Numbered from the stretch's first letter, positions 1-7,574 are shown. The stretch: DNA of 19,840 bases from JAZQNC01 sp045536155 (GCA_045536155.1 JAZSMZ010000042.1:1-19840), one strand, 5' to 3'. Numbers and translations: made by a program. Notes: generated by a model from the sequence alone, not told the origin.

Positions 1-27
1 CCTTAAGATACACAGGCGCATTCATAG

Positions 28-205
28 GCTCCCTCCGGGAGGGAGCTGGCGCCGTAGGCGACTGAGGGAGAGCGCGTTACAATAAAGTTAATTCAAACTC
101 AAAGTCGCGCAGGCTCCTTCCACCGCTATCGCGAGAACCCCCAAAACTCACTTCATTCGTTTCGGGGAACCCCGCTGCGGTCCCCCTCCCTCTCGGAGGG
201 AGGCT
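28..205. repeat. Pair of dispersed palindromic repeats (R1, R2)
   Basis: Two GC-rich units face each other. R1 (about 28-80, plus strand) starts with the hairpin CTCCCTCCGGGAGGGAG, continues with GGCGCCGTAGGCG and ends ACTGAGGGAGAG. R2 (about 205-150, minus strand) starts CCTCCCTCCGAGAGGGAGG and continues with GGACCGCAGCGGGGTTCC, itself a hairpin. The same plan (CTCCC hairpin, second hairpin, ACTGAG/GGAGAGGG tail) recurs near 8894, 11301-11442 and, degraded, 14341, so this is a dispersed family. R2 overlaps the 3' end of the DUF559 gene. Confidence 0.7.
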
Positions 206-549
206 TTCACGGTGGAATCTATATACTCGCAGACACCCAAAAAGTTTGTGTTGATTTGACGGTTTGTAAACCGTATGACCTTCAGATCATACCCTTCAAG
301 TATTTCCGTGCGGAATTCATCCTTTTGCCTGCCTTCTTCGGTATAATGCTGTGACCCATCAATTTCTATGATTAGTTTGGCCTTGTGACAGTAAAAATCC
401 GCAATAAAATTGTCTATGGTTTTTTGCCTTTGAAATCTAATTTCATATTTTGATAGAAAATCGTACCACAAATGATTTTCCTGCGGTGTTGCATTTTTAC
501 GAAGATTTTTTGCAAGAGTAATATTCTTTTCGTTGTAATCAAGCGACAT
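148..549 (-). CDS. DUF559-family endonuclease-like protein
   Basis: This 133-residue protein resembles the DUF559 family, which has the restriction-endonuclease-like (Vsr/PD-(D/E)XK-type) fold. Visible family features are the N-terminal NATPQENHLWYDFL stretch, then RFQRQKTIDNFIADFYC (about 37-54), then LIIEIDGSQHY (about 59-69) with the acidic and Gln/His residues of the presumed active site, and the end of the fold at LKVIRFTNRQI. Substrate and biological role are unknown for the family. The start is well supported: TTGGAGGAGTAACT directly precedes the ATG. The last 20 or so residues (from ASLREGGG on) are encoded by a dispersed palindromic repeat and are low-complexity, so the original stop may have been lost or replaced. 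It stands alone with its own promoter. Confidence in the family is good; function is open. Confidence 0.8.
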   Translation of the reverse strand: MSLDYNEKNITLAKNLRKNATPQENHLWYDFLSKYEIRFQRQKTIDNFIADFYCHKAKLIIEIDGSQHYTEEGRQKDEFRTEILEGYDLKVIRFTNRQINTNFLGVCEYIDSTVKASLREGGGPQRGSPKRMK

Positions 550-578
550 AGTTACTCCTCCAATGTTTTATCGCTTCC

Positions 579-606
579 ATTATAACACAAATCGGCAGAA
601 AAGCAA
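579..606 (-). promoter_or_regulatory. Promoter of the DUF559 gene
   Basis: On the minus strand there is TTGCTT (601-606), a 16-bp spacer and a perfect TATAAT (579-584), about 30 bp before the start codon. An inverted repeat, ATCGGCAGA (591-599) with TCTGCCGAT (611-619), covers the spacer and flanks the -35 box, so it could be an operator or a terminator remnant. On the plus strand it is followed by ATATTTTTG, but no plus-strand gene lies upstream. Confidence 0.6.
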
Positions 607-735
607 GTTCTCTGCCGATATTTTTGTACCCACCAATTCTCCGCTATGAACAACAGAGAAAACATAAGTGCTTTTTAATTTAGTTGGGTTTGCAGATTCG
701 GGAATCTCAATTTCTCCCTCTCTGTCCGTTGAATT

Positions 736-3210
736 TTACTGATCGTTTCTCGGCGTTGTGCCGGGCATATTGCGGTGTCGGCGACCCATCTTTACGTCGA
801 GCGAGGTTTCATAATTGGGCATGCCTGCATTGCGTCGACGCTGTTGAGCGTTGAGCTGGCGGCGTCTCTTGCGGCGGATCTTCTTTACTATCGTAATGAT
901 TACAATATAAAGAGCGAGAAGAGCGGCTAAAAAGAGTACGATAAACAAGAGCCAGCCGAGTATAGTCAAAAAGTAGTTGCTCGGGGGGTACATCGTGATG
1001 TCCTTAAGATACATCGCGTATTCGCCCTCTTCGGCGGTGCCGGACGTCGGTCTGAACCAGATCTTTATGCCGTCGACCGAATCGCTTGCTTTGACGAATG
1101 CGGAAATATCAAAGCCGATCTCGGTGAGCTGATAGGGCGTGATGCCCGAAACGCTTCCCTCGTAAACGGTCATAGGCTTGCCGTTTTCGGCATATCTGAA
1201 CAGACGGAGCATGACGTCGCCGAGCACGTTGGGATTGGGAGTCTGGATCTGAGCGGAAAACGAGATCTTCGAGCTGTTTTTAACGCTCATCGGCTCGTCG
1301 AAGACGACCGAAATTCCCATGTATTCGCTGTCGTAGGTGTAGTGACCCTTGATATACAGCATCTGACCGTAGTCGCCGTTGTTGCGGAATTCGAAATATT
1401 CGATATTGTCGTTAGGCTCAAATCCGCTCAGCGAATTTTGAGAAAAATCGACGATAACTGTGCCGTTTTTAAATCCCTTCAGCTCGTCGCCCATTTTACC
1501 CGCATTGCGGACGGCCTTTCTCTTTTGCAGCGCGGAGCTGTTAAAGTGGGGGACAGCGTCTTCCCATTTTTCAATTCCCAGAAGCTCAAGCGCGAATTCG
1601 CTTGCTTTGAGCGAATTGTCTGTGTCGATCTTTTCAAAAAGCTCGTATATCGGCTTTTTTGTGGCGGGATAGCGGAGTGTTGCTTCCGACTCGGTCCAAA
1701 GTCCGTAGTGTCCGTTTTCGCCCGAGTTATCCACGTGGCGGTAGTAGATGGACGCTTCGATGTCGTTTATAAATTCGAGCTTATAGTAGGCAAGGGCGTA
1801 CATGGCCGCCTGCATCTGCATCGATGCGCTTTCATCGGCCGAATTTATGCCGAAGCTGACGGTTATTGCTCTTTTTTCGCCGTTATAGAGCAGGTGAGAG
1901 CTGCCGAGATAATCACAGAGCACGTTGACGTTTTTGACCGACAGATACTGGGTATCAAAGGTGTCGGTTGCGAAAGTATCGGCTCTGAAATCGGTGGAGA
2001 TAACGTCGGAGGGACGGAGGTTTATCATCACCCTCCAGGGCAGATCGCCGTTTTTCGCCAATCTCTTTGCAAACTCGTCGAGGATATTGCGGGAGGTGTA
2101 GTCAAGCTTTTCGCTGAAAATGGTGGCGGATGTATCAAGCGCTACGGTATTGAAATTGCCCGCAAGCGATATATAGGTGCGTCCCGACGAATACGCCGAG
2201 CGGAGCGCGGTATCGAAGATGCGGAATGCGGCGATGTAGTTGTCGACGTACTGCTCGACGTCCATCTCGCCCATGTAGTTGTAGGAGCGGTTGCTGTTTA
2301 TCTGGTATCCGACGATGAAGCTGCCTGCAAAGCCATATTTTGCGCTCGGATCGGTGTATCGCTTGGCGATAAATGTTGCAAACGATTCCAAATAAAGTGC
2401 GCTGTCGCGGTTTGTGGCATCGATAGCGTAGAGCGATGCGCCGCTTGACGAATCGGTGGTGTAGTAAAGGCAGTCAAGTCCGTCGGACATGGTGGCCGCG
2501 GGTGCGCTTAATATAAAATTAATATAGCAGTGGACTCCCGATTGAGTGAGGTTTTTGATGCGATAGTCGAGGTATCCGAGCTTATCGCGGTCGATGTAAT
2601 ATGTGTTGCCTGCGTAGGTATACTGGAGCGAATTGCTCGATTTTGAGGTGAGAATGTAGTCGTTTATCGGTACGTTAATAACGGTATGTGCAACGCCGAG
2701 CTGCTGGGCATCGCTTATCATCTGAACCGTAAGTCCCTTTTTGGAAAACGTCTCGGGATAGGCTGATGTGTTTTTAGCCAGCAGATCGATATTGTCGATA
2801 TACCGTACATTTGAAATGATGGCGTAATTGCTTTCCGATGTCTTGTAGGCGAGCAGATAACGCGCAAAAATCGATTGTGAATCGGGGTCAAAGGTGAATG
2901 TCAAAGTTACATTTTCGCCAACCTTTGCCGACGTGACGGGGATAAGCTCGTTTAAGTGGGTGGTCTTATGGTGAGAGTACAGCTCAAAAAGGTAAATGTT
3001 TGAGTCGTTTGAGTTCTCTATAACCGTAAGATGCGCAGGCGATACCGTGGCTGCAACATCGAGGCGATAAGAATCCTTTTCACGTATCAGCGTTACCGAT
3101 TTTATTTCGGAAAGATTTGCGTTGGCGTTTTCTCCGTTTGCAAAAATGCAAAGAGATAGGGACAGCAGCAAAACTATTGCCGCTGCGGCAAAAATCAGTT
3201 TTCTTTTCAC
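736..3210 (-). CDS. Secreted membrane-anchored protein, DUF5722-like
   Basis: This large (824 aa) extracytoplasmic protein is anchored at its C terminus. The N terminus is a signal peptide (KRKLIF, then a hydrophobic stretch, then ANGENANA). One transmembrane helix lies at about residues 747-775, followed by a very basic Arg/Lys-rich cytoplasmic tail. The middle part (about 150-560; for example NVPINDYIL, GYLDYRIKNL and a VGYQINSN region) resembles DUF5722, which I recall as a TIM-barrel, glycoside-hydrolase-like family. The region from about 590 to 740 looks like a beta-rich carbohydrate-binding-type domain. I could not assign catalytic residues, so a sugar-related role is inference. I chose GTG at 3210 because GAGGTG lies 6 bases upstream; the longer reading from TTG at 3240 lacks a ribosome site and would put extra residues before the signal peptide. 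It has its own promoter downstream of tpiA. Confidence 0.7.
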   Translation of the reverse strand: MKRKLIFAAAAIVLLLSLSLCIFANGENANANLSEIKSVTLIREKDSYRLDVAATVSPAHLTVIENSNDSNIYLFELYSHHKTTHLNELIPVTSAKVGENVTLTFTFDPDSQSIFARYLLAYKTSESNYAIISNVRYIDNIDLLAKNTSAYPETFSKKGLTVQMISDAQQLGVAHTVINVPINDYILTSKSSNSLQYTYAGNTYYIDRDKLGYLDYRIKNLTQSGVHCYINFILSAPAATMSDGLDCLYYTTDSSSGASLYAIDATNRDSALYLESFATFIAKRYTDPSAKYGFAGSFIVGYQINSNRSYNYMGEMDVEQYVDNYIAAFRIFDTALRSAYSSGRTYISLAGNFNTVALDTSATIFSEKLDYTSRNILDEFAKRLAKNGDLPWRVMINLRPSDVISTDFRADTFATDTFDTQYLSVKNVNVLCDYLGSSHLLYNGEKRAITVSFGINSADESASMQMQAAMYALAYYKLEFINDIEASIYYRHVDNSGENGHYGLWTESEATLRYPATKKPIYELFEKIDTDNSLKASEFALELLGIEKWEDAVPHFNSSALQKRKAVRNAGKMGDELKGFKNGTVIVDFSQNSLSGFEPNDNIEYFEFRNNGDYGQMLYIKGHYTYDSEYMGISVVFDEPMSVKNSSKISFSAQIQTPNPNVLGDVMLRLFRYAENGKPMTVYEGSVSGITPYQLTEIGFDISAFVKASDSVDGIKIWFRPTSGTAEEGEYAMYLKDITMYPPSNYFLTILGWLLFIVLFLAALLALYIVIITIVKKIRRKRRRQLNAQQRRRNAGMPNYETSLDVKMGRRHRNMPGTTPRNDQ

Positions 3211-3240
3211 TGAACGCACCTCACTTGAAATAATGTACAA

Positions 3241-3275
3241 ATGACAACCGGAACATGAAAGATCCCGGTTGTCAT
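3241..3275 (-). other. Perfect 11-bp hairpin at the mRNA start of the DUF5722-like gene
   Basis: ATGACAACCGG (3241-3251) pairs with CCGGTTGTCAT (3265-3275). On the minus strand it lies downstream of tpiA, but no T-run follows, so it is a poor intrinsic terminator. It also starts at the predicted transcription start of the 824-aa gene (promoter 3278-3306), so it may instead be a 5'-end stabilising stem. Both readings are inference. Confidence 0.45.
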
Positions 3276-3277
3276 AG

Positions 3278-3306
3278 ATTTTACTGAGCTATCCACCCAT
3301 TGTAAA
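3278..3306 (-). promoter_or_regulatory. Promoter of the DUF5722-like gene
   Basis: On the minus strand there is TTTACA (3301-3306), a 17-bp spacer and TAAAAT (3278-3283). It sits just past the tpiA stop, so the 824-aa gene is probably transcribed separately from the glycolytic genes. Each box differs from consensus by one base. Confidence 0.5.
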
Positions 3307-3316
3307 GAAAAAGTCC

Positions 3317-4084
3317 TTACTGGGCGGCCTCAATAATAGTTGCAAAATCGTTGGGCTTAAGAGAAGCGCCGCCGATAAGACCGCCGTCTACGTTGGTCTT
3401 AGAGAGAAGATCAGCTGCATTTGCGGCGTTCATCGATCCGCCGTACTGGATAGTCAGAGCTTCAGCGGCCTTTTCGTTGTACAGCTTTGCAACAACGGCA
3501 CGGATGTGAGCGCAAACCTCTTCTGCCTGATCGGGAGTTGCGGTAAGGCCGGTGCCGATCGCCCATACGGGCTCGTATGCGATGATGATGTTCTTGAGCT
3601 GCTCTTCGGTGATATCCTTGAGAGCGAGCTTGGTCTGCATGGAAACGATCTCCTCTGTAATGCCGTTCTGACGCTCGGAGAGAACCTCGCCGAGGCAGAG
3701 GATGACCTTGAGGCCTGCATCAAGTGCGGCCTTGGTGCGGAGATTGACGGTTTCGTCGGTCTCGCCGAAATACTGACGGCGTTCGCTGTGGCCGATGATG
3801 ACATATTCAACGCCAAGCTCGGTAAGCATATCTGCCGAGATCTCGCCGGTGTATGCACCCGACTTTGCGAAATGTACGTTTTCGGCACCAACCTTGATGT
3901 TTGTGCCTTTTGTCAGCTCAATGGCTGTTATGAGGGAGGTGTAGGGAGTGCAGATAACGATATCGCATCCGTTTTTGCCCTCAACGAGGGGAATGAGCGC
4001 GGTGATGAGCTCTTTTGCTTCGGATGCAGTCTTGTTCATTTTCCAGTTGCCGGCGATAACGGCCTTTCTTGTTGCTTTGTTCAT
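3317..4084 (-). CDS. tpiA: Triosephosphate isomerase
   Basis: This glycolytic enzyme interconverts dihydroxyacetone phosphate and glyceraldehyde 3-phosphate in the cytoplasm. The 255-residue product is full length for the family. All catalytic landmarks are present: Lys15 in AGNWKMN, His99 in IIGHSERR, and Glu171 in AYEPVWAIGTG followed by the mobile phosphate-binding loop. QYGGSM and GGLIGGASL near the C terminus form the phosphate site. The start has AAAAGGAT upstream at a slightly long spacing. It lies 93 bp downstream of pgk on the same strand, but a strong terminator hairpin separates them and I see no good promoter in the 45 bp after it, so expression may depend on read-through. Confidence 0.97.
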   Translation of the reverse strand: MNKATRKAVIAGNWKMNKTASEAKELITALIPLVEGKNGCDIVICTPYTSLITAIELTKGTNIKVGAENVHFAKSGAYTGEISADMLTELGVEYVIIGHSERRQYFGETDETVNLRTKAALDAGLKVILCLGEVLSERQNGITEEIVSMQTKLALKDITEEQLKNIIIAYEPVWAIGTGLTATPDQAEEVCAHIRAVVAKLYNEKAAEALTIQYGGSMNAANAADLLSKTNVDGGLIGGASLKPNDFATIIEAAQ

Positions 4085-4132
4085 TTTGATTTGTATCCTT
4101 TTAAGTGTATTTTAATATTTATCAACAGTAAA

Positions 4133-4166
4133 AAGGGCAGAGAACTTAAAAACTCTCTGCCCTTTA
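4133..4166 (-). terminator. Intrinsic terminator or attenuator between pgk and tpiA
   Basis: A perfect 12-bp stem is formed by AAAGGGCAGAGA (4133-4144) and TCTCTGCCCTTT (4155-4166). On the minus strand it is followed by a T-run (complement of 4131-4135). It lies directly after the pgk stop and before tpiA, so it either ends the pgk transcript or attenuates the downstream gene. Confidence 0.8.
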
Positions 4167-4177
4167 TATTTGCAAAA

Positions 4178-5362
4178 TTATTTGTCGAGCAGGCAAGCGA
4201 TACCGGGCAGAGTCTTTCCTTCGAGGAACTCGAGGGATGCGCCGCCTCCGGTGGAGATGTGAGTCATCTTTTCGGCATAACCGAGCTGTTCAACAGCTGC
4301 AGCGGAGTCGCCGCCGCCGATGATGGATACTGCGCCGCTTTCGGCAACTGCCTTGGCGACAGAGCGGGTACCGGATGCGAATTTTTCCCATTCGGAAACG
4401 CCCATCGGGCCGTTCCATACAACGGTGCCTGCACCCTTGAGTGCGTTGGCGAAGAGTTCTTCGGTTCTCGGACCGATGTCAAGACCCATGTATCCGGAGG
4501 GGATAGTATCCGAATCAACGAGCTGATAGTTGCAGTCGGGATCGTACTTGTCGCCGCAGCGGTTATCTATGGGCAAAAGAAGCTTAACGCCCTTTTCCTT
4601 TGCGGATGCGAGAATGCCTGCAGCAAGATCGATCTTATCTTCTTCGCAGAGAGAATCACCGATGGTGTATCCCTGTGCGCGGAAGAAGGTGTATGCCATA
4701 CCGCCGCCGATGATGAGGGTATCAACCTTGTTTAAAAGGTTGGTGATAACGCCGATCTTGTCGGAAACCTTAGCGCCGCCGAGGATAGCAACGAAGGGGC
4801 GCTTGGGATCGCTGAGCGCGCCGCCCATGATGGAGATTTCCTTCTGGATGAGGTAACCGCAAACTGCGGGAAGGTAATCAGCGACACCTGCGGTGGATGC
4901 ATGTGCGCGGTGAGCGGTTCCGAATGCATCATTTACGAAAATGTCTGCAAGGGAAGCGAGCTCTTTTGCAAATGCAGGATCGTATGCTTCCTCTTCCTTG
5001 TGGAAGCGAACGTTTTCGATAAGCATAACATCGCCATCGTTAAGGGCGGCAGCTTTTGCCTTTGCATCTTCGCCGATAACGTCGGATGCAAGCTCAACCT
5101 TTTTGCCGAGAAGCTCGGAAAGACGAGCAGCTACGGGAGCGAGCGAGTATTTGTCATTGAACTGTCCCTTCGGTCTGCCGAAATGCGAGCAGAGGATAAC
5201 CTTTGCACCGTGAGAAGCGAGATATTTGATGGTGGGAAGAGCTTCAACGATTCTCTTGTCGTCGGTGATAACGCCGTCAGACAGCGGAACGTTAAAATCG
5301 CAGCGGGCTAAAACTCTTTTGCCCTTGACTTCGATATCTTCAATAGTCTTTTTGTTGTACAT
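4178..5362 (-). CDS. pgk: Phosphoglycerate kinase
   Basis: This glycolytic kinase transfers the phosphate of 1,3-bisphosphoglycerate to ADP. The 394-residue length is normal. Family motifs in order are RCDFNVPL and the GRPKG loop near the N terminus, NVRFHKEE, VNDAFGTAHRAHAST, LGGAKVSDKIGV at the start of the nucleotide domain, NGPMGVSEWE, and the C-terminal GGGDSAAAV followed by HISTGGGASLEFLEG. I chose ATG at 5362 because GAGGTG lies 6 bases upstream; a GTG nine bases earlier is inside that ribosome site. It is the promoter-proximal gene of the pgk-tpiA pair. No gapdh gene is adjacent, unlike the common gap-pgk-tpi order. Confidence 0.97.
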   Translation of the reverse strand: MYNKKTIEDIEVKGKRVLARCDFNVPLSDGVITDDKRIVEALPTIKYLASHGAKVILCSHFGRPKGQFNDKYSLAPVAARLSELLGKKVELASDVIGEDAKAKAAALNDGDVMLIENVRFHKEEEAYDPAFAKELASLADIFVNDAFGTAHRAHASTAGVADYLPAVCGYLIQKEISIMGGALSDPKRPFVAILGGAKVSDKIGVITNLLNKVDTLIIGGGMAYTFFRAQGYTIGDSLCEEDKIDLAAGILASAKEKGVKLLLPIDNRCGDKYDPDCNYQLVDSDTIPSGYMGLDIGPRTEELFANALKGAGTVVWNGPMGVSEWEKFASGTRSVAKAVAESGAVSIIGGGDSAAAVEQLGYAEKMTHISTGGGASLEFLEGKTLPGIACLLDK

Positions 5363-5408
5363 TATATTCACCTCAATATATAAATATGGGAATTATGATC
5401 TACCCTAT

Positions 5409-5437
5409 ATTCTAACACAATGTATCCTTTTTATCAA
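5409..5437 (-). promoter_or_regulatory. pgk promoter
   Basis: On the minus strand there is TTGATA (5432-5437), a 17-bp spacer and TAGAAT (5409-5414), about 40 bp before the pgk start. Both boxes are near consensus for the main vegetative sigma factor. Confidence 0.7.
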
Positions 5438-5560
5438 TAGCGAAATGTGAAATTTTACATTAAAAACACAATTTTTAAGCGGTTTTTTGCACTGTTGTTG
5501 CTATCTGATGATATAGTGCGACTCAAACGAAGATTTTTGAGGATAATTTTTCGAAAGGTA

Positions 5561-5590
5561 TTGTTCTTTTTGGGGATAATGTGGTATAAT
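5561..5590 (+). promoter_or_regulatory. Promoter of the glycerol-1-phosphate dehydrogenase gene
   Basis: TTGTTC (5561-5566), an 18-bp spacer and TATAAT (5585-5590) preceded by TGG give an extended -10 motif. A second TATAAT lies at 5603-5608 and could be an alternative -10. The leader to the start codon at 5736 is about 140 bases and carries the hairpin described at 5652. The rest of the 5372-5735 gap is AT-rich and holds nothing else that I can recognise. Confidence 0.6.
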
Positions 5591-5651
5591 TTTGGTGTAT
5601 GTTATAATGATTTTTCCGATATATCAAGATGAGGATAACAAGGGGAAAATC

Positions 5652-5676
5652 GGGAGGGGAGACCCCTCCCCTACAA
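5652..5676 (+). repeat. Hairpin, half copy of a MITE-like repeat
   Basis: GGGAGGGG (5652-5659), the loop AGA and CCCCTCCC (5663-5670) form a perfect 8-bp GC-rich hairpin, followed by CTACAA. The CCCTACAA-type end matches the termini of the 81-bp element at 14465-14545, so this looks like one end of the same kind of element. It lies in the untranslated leader of the downstream gene. Confidence 0.5.
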
Positions 5677-5735
5677 TACGGCATCCAAGTCAGATACATA
5701 TTTTCACATACAACGACGAAAGACAAGGTAACATC

Positions 5736-6920
5736 ATGAAAAAACCGTACACCGATCCGATATATATAGGCGATGGCGCTTCTGAGCGCCTTTACGAATT
5801 TTTGCGTGAGCGCTTCGGCGACAAGGCTGATTGCGGCATCACCGTATGCGACGAAAACACCGAGCGCTTTTGCTACAATCTGCCACCTGTAATGCGAGTG
5901 GTCTACGGCGACGGAGTGCACGCGACCGACGTCGACGCATCGGAGATAGCCGATGCCGCTAACGATTGCGAAAGCGCATTCGGATACCGCCCGTCCTATC
6001 TCATAGCCTGCGGCTCGGGAAGCGTGCACGATCTTACCCGCTATGCCGCCCACGATATGGGCATCCCCTTTATATCCTACCCCACCGCACCCTCGATGGA
6101 CGGATTTGTGTCGGCGATCGCCGCCATGACCATCGACGGACGGAAGGTGTCCTATCCATCCACTCCGCCCATCGCGCTTTTTGCAGATCCCGACGTTTTT
6201 TGCACATCTCCTGCCCGTCTTACTGCATCGGGAGTGGGTGATATCGTGGGAAAATACATATCTATCCTCGATTGGAAGGTCGCCGATATACTCGGCGTTG
6301 ATAAAATGGACAGCGAGATCTGCGCCCTTGTTGAAGAGGCGCTCGACACCGTTATGAAAATGTCGCCGAGCGATGAAGGGTACACCGAAAAGGTGCTTCG
6401 ATGCCTCGTTTTGTCGGGACTTTCGATACAGTATTACGGCTCGTCACGTCCCGCATCGGGAAGCGAGCATCATCTTTCCCATCTGTGGGAGATGCATTGC
6501 ATGAACAGTCCCACCGACGCGCTCCACGGCGAGCAGGTGGGTGTGTCGACCTTGCTTGTGCTTGAAAAATACAAGTCGCTCCTTGAAAGCGGCATTCGCT
6601 TTATACCCAAGCGCGATAATGTATGCGCCGAATATCTTTCTCCTGTATACGGCGGGATAACCGAGGGCATTATCGAAGAAAACACGCCATATCCGCTTGA
6701 CGGGGTTGATGGGGAGCTATCGCCCGAAGCGGAATCAAAGATCCGTGAGCTGATCGAAACCTTGCCGAGCGTGAACTTTATCCGCGATTATCTTAAGTCG
6801 GTTGGCGCGAAGACCACTCTTTCGGAGCTCGGACTGCCCGACAGCGACGATTTTGCTCAAAAATCGCTCGAGTTTGCTCCATACGCTCGCCGCAGACTTA
6901 CCTTACTCAAGCTTATATAA
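5736..6920 (+). CDS. egsA: sn-Glycerol-1-phosphate dehydrogenase (AraM/EgsA family)
   Basis: The closest characterised relatives reduce dihydroxyacetone phosphate to sn-glycerol 1-phosphate with NAD(P)H; Bacillus subtilis AraM is a nickel-dependent example. The 394-residue protein has the family's nucleotide-binding ACGSGSVHD (91-99), then YPTAPSMDGFVS (115-126), GVGDIVGKY (166-174), RPASGSEHHLSH (238-249) and LHGEQVGV (263-270). By alignment with glycerol dehydrogenase, Asp169, His246 and His264 are the likely metal ligands; the 18-residue spacing of the two His matches. I chose ATG at 5736 because AAGGTA lies upstream and the match to the family starts there; an upstream in-frame extension would translate the repeat hairpin. 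The product could feed unusual glycerolipids, but no lipid partner gene is adjacent. The gene symbol follows the family name. Confidence 0.88.
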   Translation: MKKPYTDPIYIGDGASERLYEFLRERFGDKADCGITVCDENTERFCYNLPPVMRVVYGDGVHATDVDASEIADAANDCESAFGYRPSYLIACGSGSVHDLTRYAAHDMGIPFISYPTAPSMDGFVSAIAAMTIDGRKVSYPSTPPIALFADPDVFCTSPARLTASGVGDIVGKYISILDWKVADILGVDKMDSEICALVEEALDTVMKMSPSDEGYTEKVLRCLVLSGLSIQYYGSSRPASGSEHHLSHLWEMHCMNSPTDALHGEQVGVSTLLVLEKYKSLLESGIRFIPKRDNVCAEYLSPVYGGITEGIIEENTPYPLDGVDGELSPEAESKIRELIETLPSVNFIRDYLKSVGAKTTLSELGLPDSDDFAQKSLEFAPYARRRLTLLKLI

Positions 6921-6925
6921 AAAGA

Positions 6926-6955
6926 CGGTTGCTTCATCAGAAGCAACCGAGTTTT
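6926..6955. terminator. Bidirectional terminator between convergent genes
   Basis: CGGTTGCTTC (6926-6935), the loop ATCA and GAAGCAACCG (6940-6949) form a perfect 10-bp stem. AGTTTTAT follows on the plus strand and TCTTTTTAT on the minus strand. It sits between the stops of the dehydrogenase gene and the acetyltransferase gene and can serve both. Confidence 0.85.
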
Positions 6956-6956
6956 A

Positions 6957-7553
6957 TCAGTTTTGTTTGTACATGGGATACCGTGTCTTGTCGCTTTCGT
7001 CGATCTCGCGTACTACCCGACAGGGAACGCCCACGGCGACGACGTTTGATGGTATTGATCTTGTTACGACGCTTCCTGCGCCGATAACGGTGTTGTCCCC
7101 TATCTCAACGCCTGCAAGAACGGTCGTTCCCGCACCGATCCAGACGTTGTTTCCGATCTTGATCGGCTTTGCGATCTCGATTCCGGCGCGCCGCATTTCG
7201 GGATCAATTGCATGCTCGGCGGTGGTAAAGCAGCAGTTCGGGGCAACGAAAACGTGATCCCCGAAGCATACCGATGCGCCGTCGGTTATGATCATGTTAT
7301 GATTTGAATAAAAGTAATCGCCGACGGTGATATTGTAGCCGTAATCGCACCAGAACGGAGGCGTTATGATGCACTCCTTGCCCATCGATCCGAGAAGGTC
7401 ACGAAGTATCTTTTGCTGCTCATGACGGTCGTTGGGCGAGAGCTGGTTGTATTTAAAGCACTTGTCCTTGCCCTTTTTGATCTCTTCCTCATAGGCAGGG
7501 TTGTAACAGCCCTGAAAAAAGCAGTTTATCGGCACTTTTGGTTTTTCACTCAT
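6957..7553 (-). CDS. Maltose/galactoside-type O-acetyltransferase
   Basis: This 198-residue member of the left-handed beta-helix (hexapeptide repeat) acetyltransferases is close to the maltose/galactoside acetyltransferase (Maa/LacA) group, which moves an acetyl group from acetyl-CoA to a sugar hydroxyl. The N-terminal helical mac domain covers about 5-60. The hexapeptide coils run from about 65 to 180 (for example IGNNVWIGAGTTVLAGV and IGDNTVIGAGSVV). The catalytic His is His114 in TAEHAID, as in family members. The ATG has GGAGACGGTC upstream. It begins 21 bp after the LarA-like gene, so the two are probably co-transcribed. The acceptor sugar is unknown. Confidence 0.88.
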   Translation of the reverse strand: MSEKPKVPINCFFQGCYNPAYEEEIKKGKDKCFKYNQLSPNDRHEQQKILRDLLGSMGKECIITPPFWCDYGYNITVGDYFYSNHNMIITDGASVCFGDHVFVAPNCCFTTAEHAIDPEMRRAGIEIAKPIKIGNNVWIGAGTTVLAGVEIGDNTVIGAGSVVTRSIPSNVVAVGVPCRVVREIDESDKTRYPMYKQN

Positions 7554-7574
7554 GACCGTCTCCGAAGATTAAAA

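Noticed and set aside
28..205. CRISPR-like array
   Set aside because: The repeats are inverted, imperfect and not regularly spaced, and no cas gene is present.
1342..2448. Long plus-strand open frame (368 codons)
   Set aside because: It lies fully antisense to the DUF5722-like gene, has Cys/Val-rich composition typical of a shadow frame, and matches no family.
3211..3240. Longer start (TTG at 3240) for the DUF5722-like protein
   Set aside because: No ribosome site, and it places ten extra residues before the signal peptide; GTG at 3210 has GAGGTG at good spacing.
3506..4735. Long plus-strand open frame (409 codons)
   Set aside because: Antisense to tpiA and pgk, both of which have intact family motifs.
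5592..5735. N-terminal extension of the glycerol-1-phosphate dehydrogenase
   Set aside because: It would translate the promoter-proximal leader and a repeat hairpin; the family starts at 5736.
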